12,051 nt of DNA, taken from NCBI GenBank assembly GCA_017447325.1, contig JAFSNU010000453.1:1-12051 (forward strand), in the 5' to 3' direction. Numbering within the stretch: the first letter of the stretch is position 1; every line of letters starts with the position of its first letter. This DNA is from Synergistaceae bacterium. GTDB lineage: Bacteria; Synergistota; Synergistia; Synergistales; Aminobacteriaceae. A program made the position numbers and the translations under genes. Below the pieces are notes generated by a model. That model made no database searches and was not told the DNA's origin. It saw nothing but the letters and a program-made list of their open reading frames with translations. Below are positions 6,731 to 12,051 of the stretch, piece after piece.

Positions 6731-7731
6731 TACTTCGCCGCCTCCTTGCCTTTGCGTCTATTCAATTTTCTTAATAATTTATTAAGCCTGCTCGCCTCTT
6801 TAACCTCGCCTAACGCGCGTCTCTTAGTATATTGATCGATCAGCGGCACTGTTATATTCATTATTAAGATAGAGAACGAAACGCCCTCGGGATAGCCGCC
6901 CCATGTCCTGATTAAAGCCGTTAATAAACCGCAGCCGAACGCGAATATATATTGCCCCTGAGCCTGCATCGGAGAAGTCGTGTAGTCAGTCGCCATGAAA
7001 AACGCGCCTAATAATAAACCGCCGCTTAATAATTCATAGATGGGATGGAAGCCGCCGCCGTGCTGGAACAACGCGCCGAGTATCGCAGCCGTTACAATAT
7101 AAATCACAGGGATGCGCCATGAAATAATGCCTTTATAAATTAAGAATACGCCGCCTAAAATTATTAATAACGCGCTCGTCTCGCCGATACAGCCGCGCAT
7201 GTTGCCAATAAACATATTAAACACGCTGGGAAATTCAGGGCTGTTAATTATTCCGTCCTTCATGTAGAACAAAGGCGTTGCTCCGCTCACGCCGCTTATA
7301 GTCCAAGTCGTCATTGCGATCGGCCATGATATTAACATCATAGCTCTTGCCGCTAAAGCCGGGTTGACTATATTGCAGCCGATACCGCCGTAAAACTGCT
7401 TAACTATAATTATCGCGAACACGCTGCCGCATACCGCCATCCAAATTGGTATAGACGGAGGCAAGTTGTACGCTAATAATAATCCCGTCACTACTGCCGA
7501 CAGATCTTTTACAGTTGAAGTCTGGCGCATTAATTTTTGCCAAATATATTCGCTCAAGACACAGGCAAGAATGCACGCGATTATAACTATTAAAGACCTG
7601 AAGCCAAGAAAGAACACGCCCGCAAGTCCAGCCGGAGCAAGCGCGCCGATCACATACGCCATAATTCTGCGCGTTGTAAACGGCGAATGAACATGCGGCG
7701 AACTCGCGACAAATAATTTATTATTATTCAT
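6730..7731 (-). CDS. rnfD: Rnf complex membrane subunit RnfD (covalent FMN)
   Basis: This encodes 333 residues. RnfD is a polytopic membrane subunit, homologous to NqrB, that carries covalent FMN and forms part of the ion path. Hallmarks are SSPHVHSPFTTRRIM near the N-terminus (10-24), GGIGCNIVNPALAARAMM (115-132), and SGATPL with Thr152 as the flavin acceptor. ATDYTTSP and RTWGGYPEGVSFSILIMN near the C-terminus are family-typical. About nine or ten helices are expected. The start is 22 bases after the rnfC stop and is preceded by AGGGGAGG. The C-terminus is a lysine/arginine-rich cytoplasmic tail, and its stop overlaps the rnfG ATG by one base. Confidence 0.96.
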   Translation of the reverse strand: MNNNKLFVASSPHVHSPFTTRRIMAYVIGALAPAGLAGVFFLGFRSLIVIIACILACVLSEYIWQKLMRQTSTVKDLSAVVTGLLLAYNLPPSIPIWMAVCGSVFAIIIVKQFYGGIGCNIVNPALAARAMMLISWPIAMTTWTISGVSGATPLFYMKDGIINSPEFPSVFNMFIGNMRGCIGETSALLIILGGVFLIYKGIISWRIPVIYIVTAAILGALFQHGGGFHPIYELLSGGLLLGAFFMATDYTTSPMQAQGQYIFAFGCGLLTALIRTWGGYPEGVSFSILIMNITVPLIDQYTKRRALGEVKEASRLNKLLRKLNRRKGKEAAK

Positions 7732-7753
7732 AATTAACTCTTCGCCTCCCCTT

Positions 7754-9166
7754 TTACTTCTTTGCAGCCTGAGACTCTGGCTTTGAGCTCTGCGAGGCTT
7801 GCTGAGCCTTGCGTCTCGCGGCCATGACAGCAGCCTTGCCGTCGCGGCAGCTCTGCGTTAAATGTCTTGAAGCCGGACAGATAAACGAGCAGCAGCCGCA
7901 CTCAATGCAGTTCATGCCCATATGCTCTTCAAATTCCTTATACTCGCGGCGTCTCACGAGCTTATCTAAAACTTCAGGATCAAGCCTCATCGGGCAAGCC
8001 TCGATACATCTTCCGCAGCGCAAACAGTTACTCTCTTCGTCAAGATGCGCCGTAAATTTGCTTAACGCTAAAATTCCTGACGTTCCCTTTACAACAGGCA
8101 CGTTAATATCACGCATCGAAATTCCCATCATCGGGCCGCCGCCTAAAATCTTCACGGGCTCGTAACCGTTATAATTAAATCCGCCGCAAGCGTTTATTAA
8201 TTCTTTGACAGAAATTCCCAACGGCACGCGCAAATTTCTCGGATTAGCTATCGCGTCGCCGGTCACGCTTATAACGCGCTCAGTCACGGGCAAGCCTTTA
8301 GTCAAAGCTAAATAAATTTGATAGACAGTTCTGGTGTTTAATATAATACAGCCGACGTCAGCCGGAAGAGCCGGCACGACAGGAATTTCCTGTTTAGTCA
8401 CCGACCATATAATCATCTTCTCCGCGCCCTGCGGATATTTTACTTTGTGCGGCACTACAGTTATATTTTTAACTTTCTTCTCGGCTAATTTAGCGTTTAA
8501 ATTTTTTATTGCCTCAGGCTTGTTATTCTCAATCGTGATAATGCCCTTGGCCTTCGGGAAAATTTTTAACACTAAAGCCAGTCCCTCGATAATAGCTTCA
8601 GGCTCTTCGATCATTAATCTATTATCGCAGTTTAAATAAGGCTCGCACTCCGCGCCGTTCAAAATAATCCAGTTAATAACTTTATCTTTCGGCGGCGATA
8701 ATTTAACATGAGTCGGGAAACAAGCTCCGCCCATTCCGACAATGCCGGCATCGTGAATTATTTTAATATAATCATTAACGCTTGGCTTTTGCTTAACGTC
8801 AAACAATGCCGGGGCTTGCTCGTATAACCCGTCGTCTTCAATTACAATACACGGGTCAACGCTTCCGGCTAAAGTCATTCTTGCCCCGATCTCTTTTACT
8901 GTTCCTGATACGCTTGAAAAGATCGGCGCAGATACAAAAGCTTCTGAGTCTGCGATCTTCTGACCAACTAAAACTCTGTCGCCTTTATTCACGACAGGCG
9001 AACACGGCGCACCGATATTCTGCGACAACGGGAAAATAAATTCGCCGCCAGGCTTCGGCGTGTAAGTCTCGATCTCTTTATGCTCAGTCAGCGACTTTCC
9101 CTCCGGCGGATGCACTCCGCCCTTAAACGAAGCAAGCCTCTCTTTTAATCTCAACGGCAGCTTCAT
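7754..9166 (-). CDS. rnfC: Rnf complex subunit RnfC (NADH/FMN-binding iron-sulfur subunit)
   Basis: This encodes 470 residues. RnfC is the peripheral cytoplasmic subunit where NAD+ is reduced, related to the NuoF/51-kDa subunit. FKGGVHPPEGK (14-24) is the RnfC start signature. GMGGACFPTHVKL (144-156) and NGAECEPYLNCDNRLM (170-185) form the FMN/NADH site. Two ferredoxin motifs follow, Cys381/384/387/391 and Cys420/423/426/430, each CX2CX2CX3CP. The C-terminal tail (about 450-470) is a short lysine/glutamine/serine-rich stretch, far shorter than the alanine-rich tail of some proteobacterial RnfC proteins. A strong ribosome binding site, GGGGGAGG (complement of 9180-9187), lies 13 bases before the ATG. 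It is the first gene of the Rnf block; the YrbL-like gene ends 59 bases upstream on the same strand. Confidence 0.97.
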   Translation of the reverse strand: MKLPLRLKERLASFKGGVHPPEGKSLTEHKEIETYTPKPGGEFIFPLSQNIGAPCSPVVNKGDRVLVGQKIADSEAFVSAPIFSSVSGTVKEIGARMTLAGSVDPCIVIEDDGLYEQAPALFDVKQKPSVNDYIKIIHDAGIVGMGGACFPTHVKLSPPKDKVINWIILNGAECEPYLNCDNRLMIEEPEAIIEGLALVLKIFPKAKGIITIENNKPEAIKNLNAKLAEKKVKNITVVPHKVKYPQGAEKMIIWSVTKQEIPVVPALPADVGCIILNTRTVYQIYLALTKGLPVTERVISVTGDAIANPRNLRVPLGISVKELINACGGFNYNGYEPVKILGGGPMMGISMRDINVPVVKGTSGILALSKFTAHLDEESNCLRCGRCIEACPMRLDPEVLDKLVRRREYKEFEEHMGMNCIECGCCSFICPASRHLTQSCRDGKAAVMAARRKAQQASQSSKPESQAAKK

Positions 9167-9225
9167 AATTTTTGAACAACCTCCCCCAAGTTCAAAATTA
9201 TTTATTTATTTAATTATAATTTAAT

Positions 9226-9933
9226 TTAAATTCTTATTTTAACTATAAAATTACTCAAAAATTTTTTGCGGCATAAATTATTTAATTTAAATTCCAAATT
9301 TAAATTTTTATATAATCTTTTAAGTCTTCTATACATGATAATTCTTGCGAGCGGCGAGAAAATTCTTTCCAAATGCAGAAAGCCCTGAAAGCCCGTTCGA
9401 TTTAAACTCTTTAAATCTATAATAATTATTATAATTTTATTATCGCTTAAAGTTTTAGCCGCAAAGTTGCCCCGATTAAAATCTAAAAAAAATAAATCGC
9501 GCATGATAATTCTCTTTGCGATCCAGTCAAGGCCTTTTAATAATTTTTGCGGATCATGCCCGGACTTAAAATATTTATATAAATCAGGCGACGCGCTGCC
9601 GTCAAAATCTCTCACAAGCTCGCATACAAGCCCAAGCCCTTTGTCAGTATCAGCTAAATTATAAATCTTAGCAACGCGCCCGGGCAATAATTTATTTATA
9701 ATTTTATAAATTTTAATCTCGCGGCTCATGTCTTGAATTACGTCCTCAAGGCTCGTTTTAAATTTTAAATGTCTTAAAAAATATACAAAATCGTCAAGAC
9801 CGCGCGTCCTGCTTTTAAACTTATCAAGTCTCGCGGTCTTAACACACAAATTATCATCAGCGGGATGCAGATAGCAATCATGCGTCCCGCCTTGAGATAT
9901 TTTTATATTTAAATTAATTTTACTCAAGCTCAC
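9226..9933 (-). CDS. YrbL-family kinase-like protein
   Basis: This encodes 235 residues resembling the YrbL family (PhoP regulatory network protein, PF10707), which has a protein-kinase-like fold of unknown substrate. The opening GGTHDCYLHPADDNLCVK matches the family's GxxRxCYxHPxDxxxCIK pattern. Kinase-equivalent positions can be followed: Lys32 (ATP-binding Lys), Glu72 in an SREIKIY helix, a catalytic-loop-like FLDFNRGN (Asp151, Asn156), and Asp173 in IIDLKSLNR in the DFG position. No transmembrane segment or signal peptide is evident. The start is GTG, with no ribosome binding site in the AT-only upstream tract; no better in-frame start was found. It lies 32 bases after the HdeD-like gene and 59 before rnfC, with no terminator in either gap. 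The C-terminus is very lysine-, asparagine- and leucine-rich, following local AT richness. Confidence 0.8.
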   Translation of the reverse strand: MSLSKINLNIKISQGGTHDCYLHPADDNLCVKTARLDKFKSRTRGLDDFVYFLRHLKFKTSLEDVIQDMSREIKIYKIINKLLPGRVAKIYNLADTDKGLGLVCELVRDFDGSASPDLYKYFKSGHDPQKLLKGLDWIAKRIIMRDLFFLDFNRGNFAAKTLSDNKIIIIIIDLKSLNRTGFQGFLHLERIFSPLARIIMYRRLKRLYKNLNLEFKLNNLCRKKFLSNFIVKIRI

Positions 9934-9938
9934 GCGAT

Positions 9939-9968
9939 AAAATTTTAAAATTTTAAAATTTAAAATTA
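9939..9968. repeat. Tandem AAAATTTT tract between the HdeD-like and YrbL-like genes
   Basis: Two perfect copies of the self-complementary octamer AAAATTTT (9939-9946, 9947-9954) are followed by two shortened copies. The tract fills the gap between the two genes and covers the position where a ribosome binding site for the GTG start would be expected. It is the most regular of the AT-only boundary tracts in this window. Confidence 0.7.
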
Positions 9969-10484
9969 CGCAAGCAAACGGCTTTCAAATAACATGCAGA
10001 ATCCTGAGACAATTAAAACTCCGGCGATAATGCTTACGACATACGCTCCTCCGACGACAAACGGCGATACGAACATTGCACTCGCTAATAACAACGCCGC
10101 AATGCCGCTTAATAAAATAAGCCACCAGCGTCTTAAAATTTTAATTAATCTAAACGCTAAAATAATTCTGAATAAGCCTTCAAGTCCAAGCCATGCCGCC
10201 GCAAAGATCGGGATCATAAGCGCAGTCAATCCAAGACGGCTTATCATAATTCCGCCTAAGAATAAATCAAGCAGGCCGGACAAGAACAAAAATAATCTCG
10301 GGCACGCGTCAAAGTTTAAATTATTATTAAAGCACGCTAAAATATAATTCACGCCGCTTATACAGACAGCGAAGCCCCAGATAAAGGCCAAGTCCATTAA
10401 TGCCTCGACCGGATATGCGATCGCCAGAAAGCCTAACACAATTCTAATTAAACCTGAGAGAAACAAACGAGACTTTAACTTCAA
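9966..10484 (-). CDS. HdeD/DUF308-family small membrane protein
   Basis: This encodes 172 residues that are almost entirely hydrophobic, with about six predicted membrane helices in pairs, matching the DUF308/HdeD repeat layout. GLIRIVLGFLAIAYP near the N-terminus corresponds to the family's RGxxxIxxGxxxxxxP opening, and GLEGLFRIILAFRL plus LLSGIAALLLASAM to later helix pairs. HdeD is linked to acid resistance in E. coli, but most family members have no known function. Two TTG starts are possible. The one at 10484 is placed ten bases after AAAGGA and is preferred; the outer TTG at 10493 would be only one base from that site and would add three residues (total 175). No ATG or GTG start upstream was found. 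Confidence 0.72.
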   Translation of the reverse strand: MKLKSRLFLSGLIRIVLGFLAIAYPVEALMDLAFIWGFAVCISGVNYILACFNNNLNFDACPRLFLFLSGLLDLFLGGIMISRLGLTALMIPIFAAAWLGLEGLFRIILAFRLIKILRRWWLILLSGIAALLLASAMFVSPFVVGGAYVVSIIAGVLIVSGFCMLFESRLLA

Positions 10485-10522
10485 AATTTTCAAGTCCTTT
10501 ACGTATAATTATAATTATTTAA

Positions 10523-10551
10523 TTTAAAAATTAAATTAATTTTATTATAAT
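10523..10551 (+). promoter_or_regulatory. Candidate promoter for the C26 hydrolase gene
   Basis: A perfect TATAAT at 10546-10551 has TTTAAA (4 of 6 to the -35 consensus) at 10523-10528, with a 17-base spacer. It lies in the divergent gap, 37 bases before the proposed ATT start. On the other strand, a TATAAT at 10508-10513 could serve the HdeD-like gene, but it has no convincing -35. The region is almost pure A+T, so hexamer matches have limited weight. Confidence 0.35.
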
Positions 10552-10572
10552 ATAAAAAATTTATGAAAATCT

Positions 10573-10577
10573 GGTGA
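10573..10577 (+). promoter_or_regulatory. Shine-Dalgarno element that places a non-canonical start
   Basis: GGTGA at 10573-10577 is the only purine-rich candidate upstream of the C26 frame. It is 10 bases before ATT 10588 and 7 before ATA 10585. No ATG, GTG or TTG occurs in frame between the upstream TGA (10564-10566) and the region encoding the conserved N-terminus. Confidence 0.45.
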
Positions 10578-10587
10578 CGATAAAATA

Positions 10588-11361
10588 ATTAAAACTTTAA
10601 GGCCTATTATAGGCATTCTGGGAAGCGTTAAAAACGATGAAAATTATTTTCAGCCCGGGACAACTAAACGCAGTTTCACTAACGATACCTGCGTTAAATC
10701 TATTTACGAGAACGGCGGCGTTCCGATTATACTTCCTGTGATTGATAATCAGCCGGAGATATTAGACGGCGCATTAAAATTTTGCGACGGCTTGCTATTC
10801 CCGGGAGGCGTTGACGTTGATCCGGCGTTCTATCACGAAGAGCCGCACAGAAATCACGGCGCATCGCACTGCGATCATGATTTGGATTTAAACTGGCTGT
10901 ACGCTGCGAACTTTGCAATTAATAATAATATTCCAATGCTTGGAATTTGCCGCGGCATGCAGTTATTAAACGTCGCTTATCACGGCTCGCTGTATCAAGA
11001 CTTGAGCGAGAGACAGGCAATTCATCCCGAGGTCAGCGAGTTAGTGCATCTTCAGACCTGCGCCCGCGACGAGACAACTCATGACGTGAAAATTAATCAA
11101 GACTCGAGATTATATAAAATATTTAATCAAGAAATATTAAAGACTAACACTATGCACCATCAGGCCGTCCGCGATCTCGGCGAGGGCTTGAGAGTGTCAG
11201 CCCGCTGCGTTCAGGACGGAACTGTCGAGGCAATCGAAAGTATTAATAATGATTTATTAATCGCCGTTCAGTGGCATCCTGAAGATTTAATTTATTCAAA
11301 TCCAATCATGAATTTATTATTTAAAGATTTAATTAATCGCGCAGCGTCACGCAAAAATTAA
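10588..11361 (+). CDS. Peptidase C26 / gamma-glutamyl-GABA hydrolase-type glutamine amidotransferase
   Basis: This encodes about 257 residues of a class I glutamine amidotransferase-like hydrolase related to PuuD, which frees GABA from gamma-glutamyl-GABA. Motifs are RPIIGI at the N-terminus, LLFPGGVDVDPAFY (about 70-82), the nucleophile elbow GICRGMQ (Cys121), NTMHHQAV (about 187-194) and the catalytic WHPED (His230, Glu232), so the triad is complete. No canonical start exists before the conserved N-terminus. The first in-frame GTG, at 10738, would delete 50 residues including the first strand. I place the start at ATT 10588, giving MKTLRPIIGIL if initiated with Met, ten bases after GGTGA; ATA 10585 is the alternative. 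A damaged or mis-sequenced start is also possible. The substrate is inferred from family; other gamma-glutamyl peptides or amides are possible. Confidence 0.82.
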   Translation: MKTLRPIIGILGSVKNDENYFQPGTTKRSFTNDTCVKSIYENGGVPIILPVIDNQPEILDGALKFCDGLLFPGGVDVDPAFYHEEPHRNHGASHCDHDLDLNWLYAANFAINNNIPMLGICRGMQLLNVAYHGSLYQDLSERQAIHPEVSELVHLQTCARDETTHDVKINQDSRLYKIFNQEILKTNTMHHQAVRDLGEGLRVSARCVQDGTVEAIESINNDLLIAVQWHPEDLIYSNPIMNLLFKDLINRAASRKN

Positions 11362-11384
11362 ATTAAATTTTAAAATTAAAATTC

Positions 11385-11422
11385 AACGCCCTGAGATTTA
11401 AAATTAAAAATTTCGGGGCGTT
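11385..11422. terminator. Bidirectional terminator between the C26 gene and the glycosyltransferase gene
   Basis: AACGCCCTGAGA at 11385-11396 pairs with TTTCGGGGCGTT at 11411-11422 (12 bp with two G-U pairs) around a 14-base AT loop. It is flanked by AT runs and lies between two convergent genes, 23 and 16 bases from their stops. Confidence 0.75.
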
Positions 11423-11438
11423 AATTATTTTATTTAAA

Positions 11439-12051
11439 TTAAATATGCGACAAAATCTCCGTGTCTTTTATAACATTCTGGTCGTGAGCTTTAAAGTCGC
11501 TCATAGTTCTCGTTGCGCCTCCGTCAGGTCTCCCGCGTGCACTCTTCTTTATAAATTCCTCTTTAGACTTTGACCAGTAATGATTAACTCGAATTTTATC
11601 AAACGTGACTTCTTTATATGCAGACGTAATAATCTCGCCGTTCTCGTTCATATTATCATAGCCTTTAATATAAGCAGGGATATGCGGACTGGTGAAACTT
11701 AAAACCTTTTCAGGATCGCATATAGTTTTAACGAGTGTATTAGGCCCGAAATCTTTTTCAGCGCACATTAAATAATTTTTAAGCACGCCGCCCTCGGGCT
11801 TCGTCTCATGTCCGCTTGAACCGAATATCAGCCAGTGTACTCCAAGCCCTCCGGCGTTGGGGTGCTCGCTCATAAATTCGTTCATAAAATCATACAGGCT
11901 CTTGCCATGTTCAAGGCAAAAACAAAATTCGTCGCAGTCAAGAATGGCCATATATCTAAATTTATTGCTGTGATCATGAACTGCCATATTATAAACGTCG
12001 AGCTGCCTTTGCTGACTTTTACCTGAAAGTTTTTGATAAGTCACGATACCC
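11439..12051 (-). CDS. Glycosyltransferase, GT92/DUF23-like, N-terminus outside the window
   Basis: The frame stays open to the right edge, giving the C-terminal 203 residues of a larger protein. The sequence GIVTY at the edge, then QQRQLDVYNMAV, FRYMAILDCDEF with a DxD-type motif (metal/nucleotide-sugar binding), SLYDFM and GLGVHWLIFGSSGH follow the GT92/DUF23 (also annotated glycosyltransferase family 2-like) pattern. The C-terminal VNHYWSKSKEEFIKKSARGR segment is also typical. Such enzymes extend glycans of surface polysaccharides or glycoproteins; donor and acceptor cannot be told. The GTG at 12044 was not used as start because the GIV segment around it is normally internal in this family. 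It ends at the shared terminator. Confidence 0.83.
   Translation of the reverse strand, partial: GIVTYQKLSGKSQQRQLDVYNMAVHDHSNKFRYMAILDCDEFCFCLEHGKSLYDFMNEFMSEHPNAGGLGVHWLIFGSSGHETKPEGGVLKNYLMCAEKDFGPNTLVKTICDPEKVLSFTSPHIPAYIKGYDNMNENGEIITSAYKEVTFDKIRVNHYWSKSKEEFIKKSARGRPDGGATRTMSDFKAHDQNVIKDTEILSHI

Noticed and set aside
3799..9166. Na+-translocating NADH:quinone reductase (Nqr) instead of Rnf
   Set aside because: Six genes in C-D-G-E-A-B order include RnfB and a ferredoxin-motif RnfC; there is no NqrF, and the NqrA-type subunit is replaced by RnfC.
9190..9225. Dedicated rnfC promoter with TATAAT on the minus strand (complement of 9213-9218)
   Set aside because: The hexamer lies in an almost pure A+T stretch and no convincing -35 element is found upstream, so it is not listed as a feature.
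10738..11361. GTG 10738 as start of the C26 hydrolase
   Set aside because: It removes about 50 residues including the conserved first strand RPIIGI, which is encoded in frame just upstream.
1..12051. CRISPR array, tRNA, rRNA, insertion sequence or phage genes
   Set aside because: No spaced identical repeats, cloverleaf-like sequence, transposase motif or structural phage protein was seen on either strand.

Overview
This 12 kb window looks like a chromosomal segment from a strict or facultative anaerobe. The evidence is a complete six-gene Rnf operon (ferredoxin:NAD+ oxidoreductase) in the order C-D-G-E-A-B, the arrangement usual in Clostridia, Synergistota and Thermotogae rather than the A-B-C-D-G-E-H order of Proteobacteria. 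Composition is bimodal: coding stretches with GC-containing codons alternate with tracts made only of A and T, at nearly every gene boundary and sometimes inside genes. Taxonomic placement is an inference. No rRNA, tRNA, insertion sequence, phage gene or CRISPR array was seen, and no gene-free stretch exceeds about 200 bases.

Layout. (1) 1-417 (+): the 3' end of an lgt-type prolipoprotein diacylglyceryl transferase gene that is open from the first base, followed by a hairpin terminator. (2) 608-1552 (+): a solitary ParA/MinD-like ATPase with its own promoter candidate and terminator. (3) 1652-3721 (+): a 689-residue DUF262-DUF1524 protein of the GmrSD type IV restriction family. (4) A strong bidirectional terminator at 3741-3776 separates this from the convergent minus-strand block 9166-3799, rnfC-rnfD-rnfG-rnfE-rnfA-rnfB. 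(5) Directly upstream of rnfC on the same strand lie a YrbL-family kinase-like gene (9933-9226) and an HdeD/DUF308 membrane-protein gene (10484-9966), with gaps of 59 and 32 bases and no terminator, so all eight genes may be one transcription unit. (6) Divergently, 10588-11361 (+) encodes a class I glutamine amidotransferase-like hydrolase (peptidase C26, gamma-glutamyl-GABA hydrolase type) that lacks a canonical start codon. (7) A second shared terminator at 11385-11422 precedes the 3' part of a minus-strand glycosyltransferase (GT92/DUF23-like) that runs off the right edge.

How the genes work together. The Rnf proteins form a membrane complex that couples reduced-ferredoxin oxidation by NAD+ to Na+ or H+ export. 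RnfB and RnfC carry the Fe-S clusters, RnfD and RnfG carry covalent FMN, and RnfA and RnfE carry the membrane [2Fe-2S] site; every key residue for these roles is visible. The ParA and GmrSD-like neighbours form the most defence-like part of the window, but a terminator between them argues against a simple operon. The most unusual points are the missing canonical start of the C26 hydrolase, the five-cysteine tail of RnfE, the 60-residue N-terminal extension of RnfG, and the recurring AT-only self-complementary tracts.
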